This document shows positions 1 to 11,700 of a stretch of 64,000 nucleotides of DNA, one piece after another; positions within the stretch are counted from its first letter, which is position 1, and every line of letters begins with the position of its first letter. This DNA is from Kingdonia uniflora (taxonomy: Eukaryota > Streptophyta > Magnoliopsida > Ranunculales > Circaeasteraceae): contig JACGCM010001655.1 in NCBI GenBank assembly GCA_014058105.1, positions 2,852,001 to 2,916,000 on the forward strand, in the 5' to 3' direction. The notes beneath the pieces were generated by a model that did not search any database, was not told the origin of the DNA, and was given only the letters and a program-made list of their open reading frames with translations. A program made the translations under genes and the position numbers.

Positions 1-1573
1 AAGCTTCAAGCCCCAACTAGAATCACTCAGTTAACAAAACATTGTGAAAGACTAGATTAGATCATATGCTGAGCATGCAATGTCATCCCGAGAGAAGAGT
101 TCGAAAAAAATGAAGAACAACAAAATGAAGAACTTCCCTCTCTCGATTCAATCCTAAATCACTCTTCATTTCAAGAAATCGTTTGTAACAACGTCAACAA
201 TAAATAATCAAAGATTAAGATTCGATTATATGTCAACTTTTGTTCTCAATGAAGAGATTGTGATTTCTTTAAGCTTCTTCGATTTAATCGTCAAAGTTGA
301 AGATTGAAATTAGGGTTTTGTATATATTTTCTTCCTACCAACTGAGGCTTGGTCAATTGGCAGGGCTAGTGCTTGGAAAACTAGGAGGTTCTGAAATCAA
401 TTCTAATCACAAGCAGCTTACCATTAAAAATATACATATATCCTTCAATCTCCTTTCCCTAATTTTTTGCATGAACACCATATGCGGACTCGATGTACAA
501 ATCTCTTTCACATATCAAATTGGCAACGCCCTTAAACGAACCAGCAAAAAGTTGGTGGCCAAAACCGCCAATCGAACTCTAGGATGATTAGAAGTCCTGG
601 TGTAAAACTCTTACAAGATTTAAAAGAGTAATATGTAGATTCCACAGTTGGGAAGGTAATTGAAAATCAACTATAATGAGATCTCCAATTGAATTTAGAG
701 GAATTAGCAGAAATCTCAAAGTCATCACTAGGAAAAAGAGATTCACCTAAAAGATATCGAAATTGAAGAGGCAGTTATGTAGCAGCTCGTGCTTCAAACC
801 TTGGAAAATTGCAAAGTGCAATCCTAGCAAACTGAGAACTTCGAATTTCAATTACCAAAAAATATATATAAAGAGAACGCTACTAATTTTACCGCTATGA
901 TACTAAGTTGACAGGTCAAAGCCGCGGAGGCAAAACTTTTGATTCCTAGCAAGAGAATTCGAAAAGTTTAGAAAGCCTACTTTTATTAATTCTGAAAACC
1001 CCCTACTACCATCTACCCTAATTCTTCTTCAAACAACCTAACCAAATAGCTAAACTAGGACCCTCTTTTAACCCCTTTTATAGACTAAGCGGTCCACACT
1101 AATAGGAAACCTTATCCTAACTTGAAAAAGTTCCCTTATTCATGCACATAATATAAAATCTAAATAAAATAAAACTCTTTCTAAAGATGAAATAGAGATA
1201 TTTCGGTTTCAAGCCACATGGGGGTGACAATGACCTGTTAGATCATATATTGATGCCTGTTTTTTAATTGAACCATTGTCTAATATGCAGTGTTTAGCTA
1301 AAAGCTCATTTGAAAAAATCGCTTTTCAATTTGCCTACTGCATAACGGTAATTTAAATGGTGTATTCAGTGTTTTGACTGCTGGACATGGGGGAAACTCT
1401 AAAAGTGACATTATAAATGAGCCTTTGGGTTCTTTTCAAGGATAGGGTTAATATTAGTCTTTTTTTTTGAAAATTTCTCTTATAAAATTGTCTTCATGGA
1501 TGATTCTTTTGCAATAACAAATGTAATGCGTCAAAGAAGTTATAAGGACTAACATGTTAAAGCTCTCCTCCAG
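1..1573. other. Sequence upstream of the first visible FAM91 exon; probably intron with repeat debris
   Basis: No exon of a recognisable gene was found here. The first FAM91 exon downstream starts at a splice acceptor (…cctccag at about 1573) and in mid-protein, so this stretch is most simply an intron of that gene, and the N-terminal exons lie left of the window. It is AT-rich. The part at about 540-1140 reads like the inside of an old LTR or other repeat, but no terminal repeats, target duplication or coding match could be shown. A 96-codon frame at 297-587 has no recognisable domain and is treated as chance. Confidence 0.4.
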
Positions 1574-4386
1574 GGTATTATATGCCGTTTTTGTTGTCTC
1601 AAGTGAGAATTCTACTGTTGCTGAATTGGCTGCGACACTACAAGCTGACCTTTCTCAGCTACAAGCGGCTGCTTCATTTGCTTGCCGGCTTGGTTGGGCA
1701 GTAAAATTAGTTGATCCAGCTTCTGTTCTTCAAGATCCGAGCATTTCTGGCTCTCATAATTTAATTCTCAGTGATGAAGAAGACGGTTCTCATGGGAGTA
1801 TTAGCTCATTAAACGCAATTGATGGCAATGTTGTTCAACAAGATGTTTTCGGGGCAGGAAACTTTGGTGCAGCTTCTGGAACTGCTCGCGTTGCCTTTGT
1901 TGTTGATGCTAATATAACATCTTATCTTATGATGGGCTCTGTTTCACCAGGTTTGATCCTGTTATGTTTTCTAATCAATGGGTGTGGGTGGGTGTTACGT
2001 GTCACTGTGTGCGCTCTTTTCAGCAATAACATGGATACGCCATATTTAAAGAAAAAATCTTATGGACATGTACACTGGCACTCGGACACCCATGTCTAGA
2101 ATATTTTCACAATAATTTACCCCCTATACCCATCTCAGATACCACATCGCATATCCGTGTTACATAGCTAACAGCTTTATACTCATCATCTATGTTTCAC
2201 AACATTTTAATTACATGTTTTATTACCCATTTTTCAGGTTTGAAATTTCATGCTGTGACACTGTATGAAGCAGGAAAACTAGGAGATGCTAGCATTGCAG
2301 AACTCTGCAAGGATCTCTCTACATTAGAGGGAACAAAATTTGAGGGAGAACTACAGGAATTTGCCAATCACGCATTCAGCCTTCGGTGTGCTCTAGAGTG
2401 CTTGCAATCAGGTGGAGTAGATACAAGTGCAAATATTGAAGTAGTTGGCGATTCAACTAGTACCATAATTGAGGAACCCATAAAATCACTTACAATGGAC
2501 TCCACCACCGGGTCTGACGGTAATGTAGGTTATCCAAATTTAGTGGATTCCATTAGTAATGATGACATATTGGATTTAGCTACCTCATTGGAAAGTAACA
2601 GTGTCTTAAGTGAGGATTCAAAGTTAGATGTGAATCTTGAGAAAGATAGCGACTCTATGCCAACTGGAGACCTAGATCCAGGAAGAGGTACTTCAAAGAA
2701 ATTAAGGAAATATTGTGTGGATATTCTTCGTTGTGAAAGTTTGGCAGCTCTTGCACCGGCAACATCAGATAGGTTATTTAACCGTGACTATAATATTGTG
2801 GTGTCTATGGTCCCACTTCCATCTTCATCGGTTTTACCTGGACCCACTGGTCCTATTCACTTTGGTCCGCCTTCATATTCATCTATGACACCTTGGATGA
2901 AACTGGTGTTGTATTCTGTTGTTGCTAGTGGACCTCTCTCAGTTGTTCTAATGAAGGGGCAACGTCTAAGATTGCTTCCGGCACCACTAGCAGGCTGTGA
3001 GAAAGCCCTGATTTGGTCTTGGGATGGGTCTACAGTTGGAGGACTAGGAGGTAAATTTGAGGGCAATTTAGTCAATGGAAGTGTTCTGTTGCATTGTTTA
3101 AATTCGCTTCTCAAGTACTCGGCTATATTGGTGCAACCCTTAAGTAAGAGTGATCTCGATACTTCTGGAAAGACTGTTATCTTAGATATCCCCTTGCCTT
3201 TGAAGAATTTCGATGGTTCTACAACCCCTTTAAGCAAAGATATGGGGCTAAGTACTGAGGAAACTTTAAAGTTAGAGTCTATTTTGATGGATTTGTCAAA
3301 TAAGATAGAGTTGTGGACTGTAGGTTATATTCGCTTGTTAAAGCTTTATAAAGAAGGAGGTGAAGATGACTTCTCTTCCCAAGTGAAAAGGTATGAATGG
3401 GTCCCATTGAGTGTTGAATATGGGATTCCACTTTTCAGTCCAATATTGTGCAGTGCTATATGTAAAAGGGTGGTTTCATCACGATTACTTCAAGCCGATT
3501 CACTTACTGAGCATCATGATGCTATGCAAATTTTAAGAAAAAGGCTACGCGATGTATGTGCGGAGTATCAAGCGGTGGGCCCTACTGCTAAGCTCTTATA
3601 CCAGAGAGAACAAGCAAAGGAACCATCTCGTCAACTTGTAACTTATGCAAGTGGAAGGTGGAATCCACTTGTGGATCCTTCGTCTCCAATATCTGGAGCC
3701 TCAAGTGAACATCTGAGGTTAAAACTTGCGAACAGACGACGTTGCCGAACGGAAGTAGTAAGCTTTGATGGTAGCATTCTCAGGTATGTAGTCTTACACC
3801 TCTATGATGCCACTGATTGATGACAAATATTATTAAATACTAAGTACGTAGTGGACTTGATCGCTATCAAACTTTGTATATATAAGTGTCCTCCCAAAAC
3901 CTGCATTTCAAACAGACTATAGATAGGTAAACTGCATTTACCTATCTGTAGTAGGTAATAAACATCTTTAGTGACGTTTATGGACAATGGCAATTTGAAT
4001 TGGTGCTCAGATTTTTCTTTTGCAAAAATTAACTTGGTTCTTTTCTGAAAAATAGAATTAATGCCGATCGCTGATCACTAGGAAATATATTTAAAATAAA
4101 TCTAATATAGTGAGACCTTATCTGCAGGTCGTATGCCCTTGCTCCCGTTTATGAGGCTGCCACAAGGCCCATTGAGGAATCACCTTCAGTGAGTAGTACC
4201 GTAAAAGCTGAACCAGATGATGCTGACAGTAGGGAAGTCGTTTTGCCTGGAGTTAATCTTATTTTTGACGGATCTCAATTGCTCCCGTTCGACATAAGTG
4301 CTTGCTTGCAGGCTCGTCAACCAATTTCCTTAATAGCAGAGGCTTCTACAGCTTCTGCTTCACTTCAAACAAATAGGGTTTTCTGA
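1574..4386 (+). CDS. FAM91-family protein, C-terminal two thirds (5'-partial in window)
   Basis: Exons are 1574-1950, 2238-3783 and 4128-4386, with GT-AG borders and matching phases; together they give about 726 residues. The first visible residues (VLYAVFVVSSENSTVAEL…, then a CRLGWA motif) match the end of the FAM91 N-terminal domain. The rest matches the plant FAM91 C-terminal domain (PGPTGPIHFGPP, WSWDGSTVGGLGGKFEG, EWVPLSVEYGIPLFSP). Human FAM91A1 links TBC1D23 to the WDR11 complex in vesicle capture at the trans-Golgi; the plant role is inferred from the family. The N-terminal exons lie outside the window. The end of the coding region is uncertain. Exon 3 reaches TGA at 4384-4386, but 27 bases later an acceptor-like …tttcag at 4406 leads into a second short frame (SRGVLLCVVSFYG…, stop near 4494) that could be the true last exon. 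The intervening 'intron' would be too short for a plant, so either a local deletion or read-through into the 3'UTR is possible. Confidence 0.75.
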
Positions 4387-4413
4387 TCCAACCTTTGTTT
4401 TTTCAGTCTCGTG

Positions 4414-4634
4414 GAGTATTACTTTGTGTTGTTAGCTTCTATGGATCTGATGCATTTGATGAGCTCGTCATATATGGGCAACTGCAAAATTAAGGTAAAA
4501 ATCACTATCTATTCTATCCTTAGAGTATTACTTTGTGTTGTTAGCTTCTATGGATCTGATGCATTTGATGAGCTCGTCATATATGGGCAACTGCAAAATT
4601 AAGGTAAAAATCACTATCTATTCTATCCTTAGAG
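4414..4634 (+). repeat. Exact 109-bp tandem duplication at the FAM91 3' end
   Basis: The 109 bases at 4414-4522 are repeated without a mismatch at 4523-4631, followed by three more matching bases. Each copy holds the short frame GVLLCVVSFYGSDAFDEL ending in a TAA, then GTAAAAATCA, which looks like a splice donor. Only the first copy follows an acceptor-like pyrimidine tract and CAG. Perfect identity suggests either a recent duplication or an assembly artefact. Confidence 0.9.
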
Positions 4635-5037
4635 ATGTGACATTCTGTTTTATTTCTGATACTCATGTTATGGTATTAATGCAGGCGGTGTATGTAAAAA
4701 GGACTTAACTGTTGTGAATGAAATTCCTATTGAGATTCAAGGCAATGATGCTAAAGTTGAAATGATCTGTTACAAACCTAGAACAAGGGTTATACTGTTG
4801 ATTTCAAACATTTGCAGAAATTATTTGGGACAAGAATTAAAACTTTGCACTTATCTATGTAATTCTAGCGACCTCTCTACTTTCTGAGTTAAATTTCTTT
4901 CCTCAGCAGCCTAGTGTTGTTATGGACTAGTGATGGTACTCAGCAGTTGTTGATGCTGCATCTTAATTGACAGTTCGCACTTGTATTACACATCATTCCA
5001 GTTCATCTTGTTAGTTGTAATACACAAATTGGGGTTG

Positions 5038-5043
5038 AATAAA
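5038..5043 (+). terminator. Candidate polyadenylation signal of the FAM91 gene
   Basis: AATAAA lies about 650 bases after the last FAM91 stop, inside AT-rich sequence with T-rich stretches nearby. The 4632-5530 stretch otherwise shows no gene and is read as 3'UTR plus intergenic DNA. Confidence 0.4.
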
Positions 5044-5562
5044 ACCTAAATGAAGTCCAGTTTCCGTGTCTTTGTACTGTCTAGCCTATAAAGGGACTGC
5101 CATATTTAAGCAATAATCTCACATTTTGGTTCAGTACGTTCACCTTGACGATGATCCAAATATCTGCAAAGTATGTGTTTGGAATGATTGATTGTTTTTA
5201 TGAATTGAGCTTGGATACACTAATTATCAACCCTCTTGCTGATCAAGTCGAGAAGGACCCTGAATTCGTGCTTAAATATCATTAAACTTTATCCGATTTC
5301 TTTTGCAGCTTCCTGCCTTCCCGGTGAAGCTTAAAGCGGTGAATCTTGATTTCTTAAAAAAATAATGCTCTGTGGTAGTCCGATTTTGTTTAGATCTTAG
5401 ACCTTTACTCCCAGATGTACCTTATCAGTCTCTCAAAACTCACTGAGCCAAGTCACATCTTAACCCGGTTTAAGTCCACCAAAGCGACAAAACCAAAACG
5501 GTGAGAGCGAATGAAGCGATAAGGGACGGACGCGTGTTCCAATAGCAGTTAGAGAGAGTCTT

Positions 5563-5573
5563 CACGTCACGTG
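5563..5573 (+). promoter_or_regulatory. Double ACGT / G-box element upstream of ISA3
   Basis: CACGT at 5563-5567 is followed directly by a palindromic CACGTG at 5568-5573, about 140 bases before the ISA3 start codon. G-box/ABRE-like ACGT pairs are classic bZIP and bHLH (including PIF) binding sites in plant promoters. Position fits the proximal promoter or 5'UTR. Actual use in light, clock or ABA control is inference only. Confidence 0.45.
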
Positions 5574-5714
5574 GCAAACCAAAAAGGCGCGCTTCGATTT
5601 CAGACTTCAGACCATCATCTTCAAAAGCCACTTTCAACTGATTCTCTCTTTAAAAATTTTCTCTTTTGCGAGATTTCGAACTTTTATTTTTTATTTTTGG
5701 GTTCTGATTCGTTG

Positions 5715-8700
5715 ATGGATGCTTTGTATTATTCTCAACATGGAACCAAAATGCTCCGAAACTCACCTTTCTGCATTTCCAAAGCTAAATCTTCTTCGAT
5801 CAGGTAAAAATAAAAAACTTTATATATACTGATTTTTTGTTTTGGGTGTATTTTAAGTATGTTTTGTTTTTACAGATTGACATCGAGTAAATCTGTTGTG
5901 TTTGGGAGCAACAAACAAACAAACATTAGTAAGGCAAGAGTCACGAGTGCTTATGATAATTGTGTGATTATAATGTGCAATTATACTGTTTTTGTTATAT
6001 ATATGTTTGTTTGGGTGATATTTTTAGAATGCATTTTGATGTACTTGTTGTTTGGCTTACAATGGCAATTTATAGGTTGTGTTAGTTATTTGATGAGGAT
6101 CTAATTTGGTTTGTTGATGTATAGGTTAGAGAAAATGATCGTGGCGAAAGCAGAATCACGAGTGCTTATGACCGCCGTGCTCGGGAAGCTGTGATTGAGG
6201 TAATATTTAACTTGCAATATGTGTACCATATGTTACATAGTTACAAGAGTATTAAATAGAGAATCATCTACACTTAACTCAAAATTGTAATGACTGATAA
6301 TGTCGCGATTAGACTGCGTCGTAATATGGTGCTCCACGCCATTGAATCACACTCTCTAATAGAACCTTAGTATATTGGTGGTAATTTCTCCTAGGATCCA
6401 ATTGAGCATGAAAACATGTTTTATCTTCTCATCTTCTGATTGTACGTTAACTCTTTGTGTTAGGAGGACGTCCCCGAAATGTCGGAAGTCATACCATCAT
6501 TTAAAGTCACCCCAGGCCAAGCATATCCACTCGGAGCTTCAGAATTAGAAAGAGGGGTTAATTTCTCGCTGTTCTCACAACATGCGTCTGCAGTCACACT
6601 TTGCATATCAATTCAAGAAAGGTAGCAGTATGTTATCCCTCCTTTTGGTATATAAATCTCAAGCTCTGAAGTGAGAAATGCTACTGTCATTATGATTTTG
6701 ATTAATATTTAATATTTATCGTTTTCTAAGTCACTGAGTTGTCTTGAACAAAATATTTAATATTTATCGTTTTCCTAACCCATATTTAATATTATGGGTT
6801 AGGATTTTAGACACTTCAAATATTGTTGTCTTGAACAAAACGGGATTGAAGGAGTCGAGTCAACATATGCTTGGTGTTGAGTAGGCCAGCATTCTGGCAT
6901 AGTCTGGCGGATGGTTAATTCCCACAAAAGGAATATAAGCAAAGTGACTCTCAATTAAGGAGAATATTAAGATTGTAGGTCAAAATCTTTGCCCACAAGG
7001 ATACAGTGGATCAAACCTGTTTTGATCTCTGCTGGGGCTTATAAAAAGATCGAGAAAAAATAAATAGATTTTGAAATGCTGTTATGTTATTGTAGGTGTA
7101 TCAATGCCTATTGGTGGACCGCTTCTTAATAAAAAGACATTTGAGCTCTCTATATTACTTGAAAATTTGTGTAATTTGATCCTGTTTTCTCACTTGTTTT
7201 TTCATGTAATTCAATTTATTAAGTTGGATTAGTCCTATTATGATCCTAGTGTACCTTTTCGTATGTGAATAATTCTTTTTGGCCTCGTAGTTACTTTTAA
7301 ATTTAGAACAGTATAGGTATCAAAAATATTAATGTATGATGTGACCTTTTGATCATATTCTTTCTCAGGGGAGAATTTGAGGGAGTAAACGCTGAAATGC
7401 TGGAGCTATCACTTGATCCCGGCATCAACAAAACGGGAGATATATGGCACATAAGTGTGGGGGTACATCCACTCAATCTTCTTGATGTAAATTTTCCAGT
7501 TCTTCAGATTTTCCGTATTAAGTAGCTCATAGTTATGCATGATCTTGGCGAATTCAGGATTTACCCCAACATGGAGTTCTTTATGGGTATTGCATTGATG
7601 GACCTCGTGGATGGCATCATGGCCACCGGTTTGACAACAATGTCATCCTTTTAGATCCTTATGCAAAACTTGTTGAGGGTCGAAGATTTTTTGGAGATGT
7701 TAGCCACAAAATGTCTAAATTTCTTGGAACATATGATTTTACGAGTCTGCCTTTCAATTGGGGGAGCAACTACAAGCAGCCAAATATACCAGAGGTGAAC
7801 TGATTTAAATTAAATTAGCAGTTTTTTTAATGCTAGCAATCGGCTGCTCTATTCTTGAAAGGCTATCTTTTATTCACATAGGGATACCTGATAGATACAC
7901 CGCAACAGGCCATATTTTTTTCTTGCTTATGCAAAAAATATCTGGAGATAATCTATACCATTAAACCACTGCATCTGCAAATCTAACTCCCTTCTTGATG
8001 GTAAATCTTGAAGGAATGGAGTAACGTCAGGTTCATATAAAAGATAACAGCGTCCATGCTTTTCCTTCCATCAAACTGACACTTATTCCTTCCTTCTCAT
8101 GAACCCATGTTATTACATACAAACAACCCAAATTTACCAACACTATCCTTGAAAGATGAGCAACTTTATGCATCAAAAAATTGAAGAAACCATAAAAGAT
8201 AATCCATTTGATGCACATGCACTGAAACATTAGATTTGAATATCATATTAACCCATGCACTTTGCTGTTAATATTATAGATCTAGTACTTAGTGAACAAT
8301 ACTATGAATTTGATGTAATATACTAGTATAATTATTTGAAGTAAACCAAGTTTTCTTAATATGCCATTTCACAAACAAGATAATAAGGATTTCTTATAGT
8401 ACAATGCCTTTGATCTGTGATTGCTTTGCTGTGTGGCTTCATCTATCATTTCATGTTCCTATTAAGTTGTGTCTTTGGATCGATGACCCAAGGGAGTATG
8501 AACCATTATAATAAGTTACTCCGGTGCTACTAAATTGCTAGCGTTCTCAATATTTCTTGCTAATTAGGGTTTCAGATACCTAATCTGTAGCCTTATTTAG
8601 AGATAAATACTATATATACTGCAACCCTAATAGACACTGTAGTGAGGATAACTATTATCATACTGATGTGAATTGTCCTCTAATGGTCATTCTCACCGTC

Positions 8701-11700
8701 AACAGACTATTTGTATTTACACTCTTTTGATTCAAGCCTCTCTGCTGGAGATGCTAAGTAGATTTTAAGGACTTGCTTGTTTAACCAACACAAGGTTAAA
8801 AAAAATGTTTTCCCAATTTTAGTAGAATTCTATTTAGATTAGAATTAGGGTTGCAAATTCTAATCCCCTTGTGTTATATAAAAGGGGAACTCTAGGTTAT
8901 TTGTTCTTCAGTAGTTAGTAGAGTTGATTTGTTTATGAAAAAAGTTGAGTTTTCCTCTTATTAAACTTTATTTGCGATCTAGTTCAAACTTTGTGTTAAT
9001 CACATACGAATTAAGCTTCCGCGTTCGAAGATTCACATTAATTGACATCAGAGCCGCGTTCACATGCCCGATGTAGCAAGTTTCAAGAGCAAAATGCCTC
9101 TTGGAAGAGCCGCGATGAAGAAACATACACTCGCTCAAGATGTAGCAAAATTGACGGAAAGACTCGATAGGCTTGTTGAGGCTTTGGGTACGGGAGCCTT
9201 TATCCCACCCCCCCAATCAACGACGATTTTACCGCCTATTTACGATGACTATCCCGAAGATTGGAGCACCAGTGCAAAGACCGGTGAAACAAAAACCCCG
9301 TTTGTACATTTTCCCGTCGATAGTGACGTGGAATCGGAAACCCTGATGTTTGATACAGCGAGCAAAGAGATGGCGACCGTCTTCGAAGGTTCGGTCAATG
9401 ACCTACCATCACAAGCACTAAGTTCGTACCCGAAGGCAGCGCCGAACGGCGTCCAATTTTTTGTCGAATCCGCGATAAAAGACAACCCCGCAATTTACGA
9501 TATCACGAGAATTCACGATAAAGGAGATACCGGAGTTCATTACGGGGTCCAGTGGGTATCCCCAATCAGAGCTTTAGTTGGTAGTACTGCTGCTAATGGT
9601 GGTTTTGTCGCCGCTGGTAACGAAGATTTTGATGCTGATTTTGGAAAGGTTCTCGACAGAGCTTAAGATTGATGTTTCTATCGGAAAAACAGCCGGTTCA
9701 ACCTACCCAGGAAACCGAGTTACAGTTCTCGCGATGAAGAAGATAGACTTCACGTTTGAGAGAGAAGAAGGGGGAACACATGACCCACACGTGGTTTCTT
9801 TAAACCAACTCCAGGCTTAGTTACAGGCCGCCCAAGCCATATCTAAACCCATCTTTAAACCCCTCGACCCAAGTTTAAAAGCACATGACCATGACTAGCT
9901 TGCTTTATCTTTGAAGCAGATTCAACTAACCCAGGCCCACGAATTTTTACCTCATACTTTAAAATTTGGCTGGAAAATATTAAGTAAACAACAACACATG
10001 GGCAACACAAGCCAACAACAATTTGCGCCTGGCCAACTCTAGCAGCTTCAGATGCTCAAAACCATGGTCCGACCCAGGTTCGAACCCAAGCTTAACATAG
10101 CCACGTCATCAGGTTATGCTGCAAGCCAGCGACCCGCCCGAGCCGAAGCGAGCCAACCCAAGCCACTCAAGTCATCTAACTTAAGAAAGCATCTCCAACA
10201 CTTCTGTTACCAATGGAGCTCCAACAGTTCAAAATTAAACCAAGTCAAGCCAGTGCCAACAAAACAGCTCCAGTAGTAGCTCTCAATCACCGATGGATTC
10301 AAGAGACACGTACGCAATGCAGGTAAACCTTATCCAACAACTTCGTTCATACATGTTGCAGTCTGAGGTATCCCAATATTTGATCCGTATGAGGGAAATG
10401 ATGGCCCTAGGCGAAGAATTATTTCCGTATGTTGACCCGTTTTGGGAAAACTTCGTAGCAGGTTTCGAGGAGCGGACCACAATATTTTTTCAGCTTTTAA
10501 TTTTAGATGTCAATGATCGGTGGGATGTTGATGACAACATCGTACCCCCGCACATGGGTACAACCTCGATTTACGGTAGATTTTGCGGTAGAATTTGAGG
10601 TTTGAAGACGGGTATGCCATATCAGAGAGTTTCAAGTTCTGTGATCTTTCAAATACTTGCCGATTTCGTGATCAAAATCTTCCGTAGAGGGAAGGATTTG
10701 ATGTGAATTGTCCTCTAATGGTCATTCTCACCGTCAACGGACTATTTATATTTATGCTCTTTTGATTCAAGCCTTTCTGCTGGAGATGCTACGTAAATTT
10801 TAAGGACTTGCTTGTTTAACCAACACAAGGTTAAAAAAAAGTTTTCCCAATTTTAGTAGAATTCCCTTATGTTCTATAAAAGGGGAAGTCTAGGTTATTT
10901 GTTCTTCAGTAGTTAGTAGAGTTGATTTGTTTATGAAAAGAGTTGAGTTTTCCTCTTATTAAACTTTATTTGAGATCTAGTTCAAACTTAGTGTTAATCG
11001 AATACGAATTAAGCTTCCGTGTTCGTAGATTCACATTACATATACTCTAGCTCGGTATAAACACACTTTTGACCTCAATTTTTTTTTTTACCATTAATGC
11101 AGAAAGATCTTGTTATCTACGAAATGAATGTTCGTGCATTTACTGCCGATGAATCAAGTGGTCTTGACCCAAACATACGTGGCAGCTATCTTGGAGTTAT
11201 TGAGAAGGTAAGGTCTTGTTAGTTTGAACTGACCAGAATCATAAATCCCCCATTTTTATTGCTTGTATTTAAAATATTTTATGAAATTTGTTTAGTTTTT
11301 ATTATTAGAATTTCATAAAGAACTATACAAATACCGATTCACCTTTTTAAATTTCATCAAATTACTCCATTCATTAGATCAATAAATTGAAGATATACTA
11401 CTAATACTGAAAGAGAATGATGCCTTCCCTCAATTTTGTCACCTTTGAATTGAGTAACAGTATGTTCACATTATAACATTCGGACAACAAATATGTTTTA
11501 TAGGACGGTAGTTGTCAATAGTCATCTTTCTTCTATCCACCACTTATTATTGATATTTTTGGTTAAGATCCCACATCTTCTTGAGCTCGGCGTCAATGCG
11601 GTGGAGTTGTTACCAGTCTTTGAGTTTGATGAATTTGAATTTCAAAGGCGTCCAAACCCAAGAGAACATTTGGTGAACTTCTGAAACATTATTCTACATT

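Larger units (their letters stand above)
8664..11038 (+). mobile_element. Non-autonomous LTR retrotransposon in ISA3 intron 6
   Basis: Two long direct repeats (8664-9040 and 10699-11038) bound a 1.66-kb interior. They start TGATGTGAAT and end in its inverted match ATTCACATTA. Just inside the left LTR, ACATCAGAGC resembles the initiator-Met tRNA primer site (usual form TGGTATCAGAGC). A purine-rich tract (GAGGGAAGGA, about 10687-10696) abuts the right LTR. Flanks are CATAC (8659-8663) and CATAT (11039-11043), a 5-bp target duplication with one mismatch. The interior lacks protease, RT and integrase. It carries a gag-like or unknown frame at 9064-9666 and further broken frames to 10598. Size and content fit a gag-only or LARD/TRIM-type element mobilised by enzymes from elsewhere. 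Confidence 0.85.

Noticed and set aside
1..1550. N-terminal FAM91 exons
   Set aside because: No FAM91 N-terminal motif could be read here; these exons are expected beyond the left edge.
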